The notes under the pieces are model-generated. The model was not told where the DNA came from, searched no databases, and worked only from the letters and a program-made list of their open reading frames with translations. From NCBI GenBank assembly GCA_902493145.1, contig CABUOA010000033.1, forward strand, positions 1 through 19,788: a stretch of DNA of 19,788 nt, given 5' to 3'. Below are positions 14,529 through 19,788 of this stretch, piece after piece; position 1 is the stretch's first letter; every line of letters starts with the position of its first letter. Made by a program: the position numbers and the translations under genes. The DNA comes from an uncultured Collinsella sp. (GTDB lineage: Bacteria; Actinomycetota; Coriobacteriia; Coriobacteriales; Coriobacteriaceae).

Positions 14529-14777
14529 TTAGAGCGAGAGGTTTCTGATCGATGTGACGCAGGAGGCCTCATCCACGCCCGAAACGCGGAACACGATGTC
14601 TTCGCCACATTCGCCGTAGAGAGCCATGAGCCCCATCACATCGCGGCCGTCGGTATGGCGATCGCCGATGCTGACCGATACGTTGCTACGATGCTTGGCA
14701 ATGATGTCGTAGAGCAGCGCAACCGGGCGGGCATGCAGTCCCAACGGATCTTTAATCGTCTTTGTAAACTCGACCAT
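14529..14777 (-). CDS. ptsH: HPr family phosphocarrier protein with Asp at position 46
   Basis: An 82-residue HPr, the phosphoryl carrier between enzyme I and the sugar-specific EII proteins of the phosphotransferase system. The catalytic His15 is present in GLHARPVALL. Aligned without gaps to Bacillus HPr, the regulatory Ser46 is replaced by Asp46 (GRDVMGLMAL, usually KSIMGVMSL), so the HPr kinase target is absent and a negative charge is permanent. The ATG at 14777 has GGGAGGGG 4-5 nt upstream. It follows aspS on the same strand but is separated from it by a strong terminator. ATTGTA at 14832-14837 (TACAAT on the minus strand) may be its -10 box. No ptsI or EII gene is in the window. It could be a specialised HPr-like carrier and not the main HPr. 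Confidence 0.87.
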   Translation of the reverse strand: MVEFTKTIKDPLGLHARPVALLYDIIAKHRSNVSVSIGDRHTDGRDVMGLMALYGECGEDIVFRVSGVDEASCVTSIRNLSL

Positions 14778-14861
14778 GTCCCCTCCCACGACATCGCACA
14801 TTCGGCCAGCAAACCCAGCCACGTGGTAGTTATTGTACGTTACCGGCGCACCCCCGTCCCA

Positions 14862-14896
14862 CAAAAAACGAGGGAAGGCGCGCGTCCTTCCCTCGT
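14862..14896 (-). terminator. Intrinsic terminator of aspS
   Basis: ACGAGGGAAGG (14868-14878) and CCTTCCCTCGT (14886-14896) form a perfect 11-bp stem with a 7-nt loop. On the minus strand it is followed by TTTTTTGTGGG. It starts 25 nt after the aspS stop codon. Confidence 0.88.
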
Positions 14897-14920
14897 TGCG
14901 GGCAATATGTAGCCGCTCGC

Positions 14921-16708
14921 CTACATCAGGCGCAGGCTGACGTCCTTGAGCTGGGCGCCGGAAACGGCACTCGGAGCACCCGACATGAGGTCGGAGCCGC
15001 TGGCCGTCTTGGGGAACGCCATGACGTCGCGGATGGAGTCGGAACCGGTGAGCAGCATGCACACGCGGTCCAGACCCAGAGCGAAACCGCCCATCGGGGG
15101 CGCACCAAACTTGAGGGCCTCCATGAGGAAGCCGAACTGCGACTCGGCGCGCTCCTCGGTAAAGCCCAGGAGCTTGAGCATGGACATCTGCATCTCGGCG
15201 TTGTGGATACGCATACCGCCGCCGCCGGCCTCAAAGCCGTCCATGACAAAGTCGTAGGTGCAGGAACCGGCTGCCAGCGGGTCGGCCTCGATCTTGGCGA
15301 TGTCGGTCTCGGTCGGCAGGGTAAAGGGCTGGTGCTCGGCTGCATAGGCCTTGCGGTCCTCGTCCCAGTGGAACAGCGGGAAGTTGACGACCCACAGGAA
15401 GTCGTGGCCCTCGCGCTTGATCTCGAGCGCGTTGGCCATGTGGGAACGCATGCCGCCCAGGATCTCGTCAGAGAGCAGGCGCGGGCCGGCGGCGAACATC
15501 ACAAGGTCGCCGGGCTCGACGCCCATGCGCTCGCGCAGAGCTGCCATCTCCTCGTCCGAGAAGAACTTGACGATGGGGCTGTTGATGGAGCCGTCCTCGC
15601 GGAAGGCGATCCATGCCAGGCCCTTGGCGCCAAACGTGGAGGCCACGCCGGCGAGCTTATCGATCTTGGCACGTGCCCAGGCACCGGCGCCCTTGGCGTT
15701 GATGGCCTTGACGACGGAGCCCTCCTCGTTTGCGGCAGTCGCAAAGACCTTGAACTTGGAGTTGGCGAAGATGTCGGTCAGGTCGACCAAGTGCATGCCA
15801 TAGCGGGTATCGGGCTTGTCGGAGCCATAGGTGTCCATGGCCTCCCAGTAGTCCATGCGACGCAGCGGGGTGGGCATCTCGACACCCATGCGGCCGAAGG
15901 CGTCGGCCAGGACCTCTTCGAGCGCGCTCATAACGTCGTTCTGGTCCACGAAGGACATCTCGATATCGACCTGGGTGAACTCGGGCTGACGGTCGGCACG
16001 CAGGTCCTCATCGCGGAAGCACTTGGCAACCTGGTAGTAGCGCTCGACGCCACCGACCATGAGCAGCTGCTTCAGGAGCTGCGGGGACTGCGGCAGGGCG
16101 TAGAAGTTGCCCGGCTGGATGCGGCTGGGGACGATGAAGTCGCGGGCACCCTCGGGCGTGGACTTGAACAGGGAGGGCGTCTCGACCTCCATGAACTCAC
16201 GGTTGTGCAGCGCCTCGCGAATGGCAAAGGTAAAGTCGGAGCGCAGCTTGAGGTTGGCCATCATCTCGGGACGACGGAGGTCCAGATAGCGATAGCGCAG
16301 ACGGGTGTCCTCGCTGGTCTCGATGCCGTCCTCGATTTGGAACGGCGGGGTGATGGACGTGTTGAGCACCTCGGCGTGGTCGGTCAGGACCTCGATCTCG
16401 CCGGTCGCGAGCTTGGTGTTGGTGGTCTCCTCGCCACGGGCGCGCACGACGCCGTGGATCTTGATGGGCCACTCGGGACGCATGGTCTCGGCGATCTTAA
16501 AGGCGTCGCCGTCGGAGTGCTCGGGGTCGAAGGTGAGCTGCGTGATACCCTCGCGGTCGCGAAGGTCGCAGAAGATAAGGCCGCCGTGGTCGCGGCGACG
16601 GCTCACCCAACCGGTGAGGGTGACCTCTTCGCCCACGTTCTCGCTGCGAAGCTCGCCGCAGGTACGGGTGTGCATGGAATGCTCGTCGATGGGACGGGTC
16701 TGGCTCAT
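14921..16708 (-). CDS. aspS: Aspartate--tRNA ligase
   Basis: A class II aminoacyl-tRNA synthetase that charges tRNA-Asp; 595 residues, the usual bacterial-type length with the GAD insertion domain. The anticodon-binding OB fold carries GWVSRRRDHGGLIFCDLRDREG. Motif 1 is near FMEVETPSL, motif 2 is CFRDEDLRADRQPEFTQ, and motif 3 is GGFALGLDRVCMLL near the C-terminus. The start at 16708 has AAAGGAGG about 9 nt upstream. His41, in RRRDHGG, replaces the Leu30 of E. coli and is a feature reported for non-discriminating enzymes. The leader holds a stem-loop just before the ribosome-binding site. aspS is divergent from serB. Confidence 0.97.
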   Translation of the reverse strand: MSQTRPIDEHSMHTRTCGELRSENVGEEVTLTGWVSRRRDHGGLIFCDLRDREGITQLTFDPEHSDGDAFKIAETMRPEWPIKIHGVVRARGEETTNTKLATGEIEVLTDHAEVLNTSITPPFQIEDGIETSEDTRLRYRYLDLRRPEMMANLKLRSDFTFAIREALHNREFMEVETPSLFKSTPEGARDFIVPSRIQPGNFYALPQSPQLLKQLLMVGGVERYYQVAKCFRDEDLRADRQPEFTQVDIEMSFVDQNDVMSALEEVLADAFGRMGVEMPTPLRRMDYWEAMDTYGSDKPDTRYGMHLVDLTDIFANSKFKVFATAANEEGSVVKAINAKGAGAWARAKIDKLAGVASTFGAKGLAWIAFREDGSINSPIVKFFSDEEMAALRERMGVEPGDLVMFAAGPRLLSDEILGGMRSHMANALEIKREGHDFLWVVNFPLFHWDEDRKAYAAEHQPFTLPTETDIAKIEADPLAAGSCTYDFVMDGFEAGGGGMRIHNAEMQMSMLKLLGFTEERAESQFGFLMEALKFGAPPMGGFALGLDRVCMLLTGSDSIRDVMAFPKTASGSDLMSGAPSAVSGAQLKDVSLRLM

Positions 16709-16729
16709 ACCAGTGATCCTCCTTTATGG

Positions 16730-16771
16730 ATCTGTGCCGCCCCGTGTCGTTCCGGGCGGCGTCGTACAGAT
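16730..16771 (-). promoter_or_regulatory. Stem-loop in the aspS leader
   Basis: On the minus strand ATCTGT and GCCGCCCG pair with CGGGGCGGC and ACAGAT, forming a two-part hairpin that ends about 5 nt before the aspS Shine-Dalgarno sequence. There is no T-run, so it is not an intrinsic terminator. No T-box specifier stem or TGGN antiterminator motif was recognised. It may only affect message stability or translation. Confidence 0.35.
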
Positions 16772-16964
16772 TTGCCCGGCCTGCGTAAACCGCGCAGCCA
16801 GACATGGCGTTCTATCTTATCGCACCTGTGTCGATGTGCCGCGGAAAAGTAGCTCCTGCCCAAAGACTTGACGGAGACGAAACAATTGACGCGCCGCGGC
16901 ACCCGCCCGCGCTCGTCACGTGCGACAATGTGCCCCAATACAACTGCACTCGGAAAGGCCCGTC

Positions 16965-17600
16965 ATGACCGCACGCCTCATCGTTATGGATATCGACTCC
17001 ACGCTCATCAACCAGGAGGTCATCGACCTGTTGGGCGAGGAGGCCGGCGTAGGCGAGCAGGTGGCACAGATCACTGAGCGCGCCATGCGCGGCGAGCTTG
17101 ACTTTAAGCAGGCGCTCGAGGAGCGCGTGGGGCTGCTTGCCGGCTTGGACGAGAGCGCGTTCGAGCGCACCTTTGAGCGTGTGACGTTTACCCCCGGCGC
17201 GCTGGAGCTTGTGCGCTCGGCGCACAGCAAGGGCTGGAAGGTCGGCGTGGTAAGCGGCGGCTTTCACGAGGTCGCCGATAAGATCGTGACCGCCGCGGGC
17301 ATCGATTTTTGCCTGGCTAACCGCCTGGAGGTCGTGGACGGCAAGCTCACGGGTAAGCTGGCGGCAGACATCGTGACCAAGGAGTCCAAGCTCATCCAGC
17401 TGCTGGACTGGGCAGTTGAGTGCGGCGTCGACATGGCCCATACGGTCGCTATTGGCGACGGGGCAAATGACATCCCCATGATCCAGGCCGCAGGCACGGG
17501 CATCGCATTTTGCGCCAAGCCCAAGACGCGCGAGGCGGCCCCGTTTGCCATCGACGAGCGCAACCTGATGCTCGCCATGGACATCATCCTGCGCGACTAG
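16965..17600 (+). CDS. serB: Phosphoserine phosphatase SerB (HAD family)
   Basis: A haloacid-dehalogenase-type phosphatase of 211 residues that removes phosphate from O-phosphoserine in the last step of serine synthesis. The catalytic motif DIDSTL supplies the nucleophile Asp9 and acid/base Asp11; motif II is VVSGGF; motif III/IV is GDGANDIPM, followed by GIAFCAKP. It is the short form without the N-terminal ACT-like domain of E. coli SerB (322 residues). The ATG at 16965 has GGAAAGG 6 nt upstream. An in-frame GTG further upstream (about 16920) has no such signal. It is divergent from aspS, and the next gene (larB) begins 114 nt downstream. Confidence 0.9.
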   Translation: MTARLIVMDIDSTLINQEVIDLLGEEAGVGEQVAQITERAMRGELDFKQALEERVGLLAGLDESAFERTFERVTFTPGALELVRSAHSKGWKVGVVSGGFHEVADKIVTAAGIDFCLANRLEVVDGKLTGKLAADIVTKESKLIQLLDWAVECGVDMAHTVAIGDGANDIPMIQAAGTGIAFCAKPKTREAAPFAIDERNLMLAMDIILRD

Positions 17601-17636
17601 TCAATCCATCTAACAATTGAATCAGTCTGTCCTATA

Positions 17637-17670
17637 GTTTCCGAACAATTTTGTCTTAGTGTTCGGAAAC
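17637..17670. promoter_or_regulatory. Palindrome between serB and larB
   Basis: GTTTCCGAACA (17637-17647) and TGTTCGGAAAC (17660-17670) are perfect 11-bp inverted repeats with a 12-nt spacer. It lies 45 nt upstream of the larB start, and TAGACT (17686-17691) could be a -10 box just downstream. There is no T-run, so an operator for larBC is more likely than a serB terminator. The regulator is unknown; the TetR-family gene after larC is one candidate. Confidence 0.5.
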
Positions 17671-17714
17671 ATACCCTTTGAGTGCTAGACTTTGCGCCGT
17701 CGAAGGGAACATAT

Positions 17715-18497
17715 ATGGATAAGCGAGATCTTGAGCAATTGCTGAGCGATGTTGCCGGCGGAGCAGTCACCCCTGCCGACGCCCTCACGCGCATCCAGAC
17801 GGCTCCGACCGCCGATTTGGGCTTTGCGCAGCTCGATCTTTCGCGCGGGGTGCGCCAGGGAGCCGGCGAGGTTGTCTACGGGGCCGGTAAAATCGCCGAT
17901 CAGATTGCCGCCATTATCGAAGCACTGCGCGATGCCGGCCAGGAGCGCATCCTGGTCACGCGCCTGGATGCCGAAAAAGCCGCGCGCACCGCTGAGCTTC
18001 TCGGCAACGGCATCGACCTGGGATATGTCCCGGACGCACAGCTCGCCCTCGTGGGCGGCAAGCCCTCCCCTACCGGCAACGGACGCATCGTCGTCGCCTG
18101 CGCCGGCACGAGCGACCTGCCCGTCGCCGAGGAAGCCGCGTTGACGGCCGAGTTCTATGGCAACGAGGTCGACCGCCTCTACGACGTGGGTGTCGCCGGC
18201 CTGCACCGTCTGCTCGCGCATGCCGAGGAACTCGCCCAGGCACAGGTGGTCATCGCCATTGCCGGCATGGAGGGCGCACTGGCGAGCGTTGTCGGCGGCC
18301 TGGTAAGCTGTCCGGTCATAGCCGTTCCCACCAGTGTGGGTTACGGCGCGAGCTTTGGTGGCGTAGCCGCGCTGCTCGCCATGCTCAACTCCTGCGCCAG
18401 CGGCGTTTCGGTCGTCAACATCGACAACGGCTTTGGTGCCGCCTACCAGGCAAGTCTTATCAATCATCTGAGCGCCGGCACGCCCTGCGCCCGTTAA
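17715..18497 (+). CDS. larB: Nickel pincer cofactor biosynthesis protein LarB
   Basis: LarB carboxylates and hydrolyses nicotinic acid adenine dinucleotide to pyridinium-3,5-biscarboxylic acid mononucleotide, the first step of nickel-pincer-nucleotide synthesis for lactate racemase-type enzymes. It has 260 residues, the normal length. An N-terminal helical region (LEQLLSDVAGGAVTPADAL) precedes a PurE-like domain, whose hallmark runs from Pro205: PTSVGYGASFGGVAALLAML, then NSCASGVSVVNIDNGFGAA. The ATG at 17715 has AAGGGA at a suitable distance; the open frame to 17682 has no better site. Only 10 nt separate it from larC, whose ribosome-binding site overlaps the larB stop. larA and larE are not in the window. 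Confidence 0.93.
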   Translation: MDKRDLEQLLSDVAGGAVTPADALTRIQTAPTADLGFAQLDLSRGVRQGAGEVVYGAGKIADQIAAIIEALRDAGQERILVTRLDAEKAARTAELLGNGIDLGYVPDAQLALVGGKPSPTGNGRIVVACAGTSDLPVAEEAALTAEFYGNEVDRLYDVGVAGLHRLLAHAEELAQAQVVIAIAGMEGALASVVGGLVSCPVIAVPTSVGYGASFGGVAALLAMLNSCASGVSVVNIDNGFGAAYQASLINHLSAGTPCAR

Positions 18498-18507
18498 GGA
18501 GCATTCC

Positions 18508-19449
18508 ATGTCCAATCATCAGCACACGCTTATCATCGACGGCACCTCGGGCATCAGCGGCGATATGACCGTCGCGGCCCTGCTCGACCTAGGCGCCAGC
18601 GAGGAGCACCTGCGCGAGCAGCTCGCCACGCTGCCGGTCGACGGCTTTACGATCGCCGTCACACGCGTAAGCAAGCATGGCATCGACGCCTGCGATTTCG
18701 ACGTCCAGCTTGCAGAGGAGCTCGAGAACCACGATCACGATATGGCCTGGCTCTACGGCAACGAAGCAGCTGCCGAGCACACGCACGAGCATGAGCACCA
18801 CCATCATGATCATGGCGAGCACGAACACGAGCACTGCCACGAGCACGAACACGAGCACTGCCACGAGCACGATCATGAGACCCACGACCATGGCCACGAG
18901 GACCATCATCACGCCCACCACCATCACCACCGTTCTTTGGCGGACGTTACCGCCATCATCGATGGCTCGCAGTTAAGCGATGGCGCCAAGCGTCGCGCCC
19001 TCGCCATCTTTACCGCGCTCGCCGCTGCCGAGGCCAAGGCTCACGGCAAAACGCCCGAGACCGTCATGTTCCACGAGGTGGGCGCCGTCGACTCCATCGT
19101 CGACGTCTGCTCCGTCGCCATCTGCCTCGACAACCTGGGCATCGAGGACATCGTGGTCGAGTCGCTCTCCGAGGGTCACGGCACCATCCGCTGTGCCCAC
19201 GGCCTTATGCCCATCCCGGTGCCCGCAGTCGTCAACCTATGCCAAGCAGGCAATATCGCCCTCTCGCCTGCACCAGTCGCCGGCGAGCTTGTGACGCCCA
19301 CGGGCGCCGCCATCGTCGCCGCGCTACGCACGTCCGAGCATCTGCCAGCCCGCTACCGCATCGAGGCCGTCGGCTACGGCGCTGGTAAGCGCCCCTACGA
19401 GGGCTGCTCTGGCACGCTCCGTTGCCTGCTTGTTCACGTGGATGCATAG
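18508..19449 (+). CDS. larC: LarC, LarC1-type with long His-rich region, lacking the C-terminal domain
   Basis: LarC inserts nickel into the pincer cofactor, in a CTP-dependent reaction in characterised systems. This protein has 313 residues, against about 400 for fused LarC. The N-terminal DGTSGISGDMTVAALLDLG and the later FHEVGAVDSIVDV, EGHGTIRCAHGLMPIPVPA and GELVTPTGAA blocks are clear. It ends soon after GYGAGKRPYEG, where the CTP-hydrolysing LarC2 domain would begin. Residues 75-141 hold about 30 histidines and two cysteines, a probable nickel-binding segment, partly made by a 24-bp tandem repeat. AAGGAG lies 6 nt upstream of the ATG. In Lactiplantibacillus plantarum larC1 and larC2 are joined by a programmed frameshift, but here the next gene begins 2 nt after the stop, leaving no room for larC2. 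Confidence 0.88.
   Translation: MSNHQHTLIIDGTSGISGDMTVAALLDLGASEEHLREQLATLPVDGFTIAVTRVSKHGIDACDFDVQLAEELENHDHDMAWLYGNEAAAEHTHEHEHHHHDHGEHEHEHCHEHEHEHCHEHDHETHDHGHEDHHHAHHHHHRSLADVTAIIDGSQLSDGAKRRALAIFTALAAAEAKAHGKTPETVMFHEVGAVDSIVDVCSVAICLDNLGIEDIVVESLSEGHGTIRCAHGLMPIPVPAVVNLCQAGNIALSPAPVAGELVTPTGAAIVAALRTSEHLPARYRIEAVGYGAGKRPYEGCSGTLRCLLVHVDA
18817..18864 (+). repeat. 24-bp tandem repeat in larC
   Basis: Two perfect adjacent 24-bp units (18817-18840 and 18841-18864), each encoding EHEHEHCH. The sequence before and after is a looser mix of CAC/CAT and GAG/GAC codons, so the His-rich segment probably grew by slippage. Its length may differ between strains. Confidence 0.9.
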
Positions 19450-19451
19450 CC

Positions 19452-19788
19452 ATGGATGCCCGCAAGGCCAAAAGCCGCGCCGCCATCGTCGCGGCGTTCT
19501 CCGAGCTGCTGCGCGAAGAGGACTACGGCAAGATCACCGTCGGCGACATCATCGCTCGCGCCCATGTGGGTCGGGCCACGTTCTACGGCCTCTTCAAGAG
19601 TAAAGATGACCTACTGTCCGAACTCGTGAGCGACATCTGCACCCACGCCCTCGACGATGACGGCACACCGCTCGATGATCCGCTCGTACAAGTCGAGCAT
19701 ATCCTCAACAACCTCTGGGAACGCCGCCAGGGCGTACGAGCCCTCGTAGCCGGCGCCGGCTCACGCGTCTTCGCCGACTGCTTACGCA
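19452..19788 (+). CDS. TetR/AcrR-family transcriptional regulator (3' end outside the window)
   Basis: The first 112 codons of a regulator whose end lies beyond the window. The N-terminal helix-turn-helix domain is typical: SRAAIVAAFSELLREEDYGK, then ITVGDIIARAHVGRATFYGL and FKSKDDLL. After about residue 60 comes the start of a variable ligand-binding domain, with no recognisable ligand class. The ATG at 19452 is 2 nt after the larC stop, with only a weak GTGGATG as ribosome-binding site, so translation is probably coupled to larC. It may regulate larBC or an operon further on; this cannot be decided from the sequence. Confidence 0.85.
   Translation, partial: MDARKAKSRAAIVAAFSELLREEDYGKITVGDIIARAHVGRATFYGLFKSKDDLLSELVSDICTHALDDDGTPLDDPLVQVEHILNNLWERRQGVRALVAGAGSRVFADCLR

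Noticed and set aside
16709..16964. T-box riboswitch upstream of aspS
   Set aside because: No terminator/antiterminator pair with a T-run and no T-box core sequence were found; only a single hairpin is present.
17680..17690. GAGTGCTAG as a CIRCE (HrcA) heat-shock element
   Set aside because: Only one half-site is present; no TTAGCACTC lies 9 nt upstream.
18727..18930. Repeated short units in larC as a CRISPR-like or non-coding repeat
   Set aside because: The repeats are in frame, encode a His/Glu-rich stretch within an intact gene, and have no spacers.
19380..19460. Programmed frameshift joining larC1 to a larC2
   Set aside because: The sequence after the larC stop reads cleanly as a TetR helix-turn-helix protein; no LarC2-like frame follows.

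Overview
The window looks like a chromosomal segment of a GC-rich gut actinobacterium of class Coriobacteriia, most likely Collinsella or a close relative. This is inferred from the strong G/C bias at third codon positions, the mix of genes (kdp, feo, lar, a multi-domain old-yellow-enzyme reductase) and short GGGGACAGG-type hairpin repeats between genes. It is mostly housekeeping and metal/ion-homeostasis DNA. I see no phage, integrase, intact insertion sequence, CRISPR array, rRNA or tRNA.

Layout. (1) 1-210: a structured stretch of unknown role plus a REP-like hairpin. (2) 211-2160, minus: an FMN/[4Fe-4S]/FAD reductase of the enoate reductase / 2,4-dienoyl-CoA reductase / trimethylamine dehydrogenase family. 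(3) 2407-6994, minus: kdpFABC, the high-affinity K+ pump. Divergent from it on the plus strand is kdpDE (7238-10670), its sensor kinase and response regulator. The shared intergenic region carries an 11-bp-period direct repeat, a good KdpE operator candidate. (4) 10769-10894, minus: the tail of a truncated FAD/NAD oxidoreductase gene. (5) 10962-14292, minus: an iron(II) uptake cluster, feoA-feoA-feoB, then a small FeoB-associated Cys-rich membrane protein, with palindromes in the upstream regions and well-formed intrinsic terminators. (6) 14529-14777, minus: an HPr phosphocarrier with Asp where the regulatory Ser46 normally lies. (7) 14921-16708, minus: aspS. (8) 16965-17600, plus: serB. (9) 17715-19449, plus: larB and a LarC1-only larC with a long His-rich metal-binding insert, for the nickel-pincer cofactor. 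A TetR-family regulator starts 2 nt after larC and runs off the window.

The most unusual structure is a repeat of roughly 120 bp present twice in the same orientation (about 2266-2390 and 10674-10799). Its core is an 18-bp stem with a loop of about 29 nt and a T6 tract on the minus strand. The two copies bracket the whole kdpFABC/kdpDE locus. The homology continues into what looks like the 3' end of an oxidoreductase gene, intact in reading frame in copy 2 and degenerate in copy 1. This suggests a dispersed 3'-end/terminator module, and possibly a recombination boundary for gain or loss of the kdp island.

All coordinates and alignments were read by eye. No database search, folding or expression data were available.
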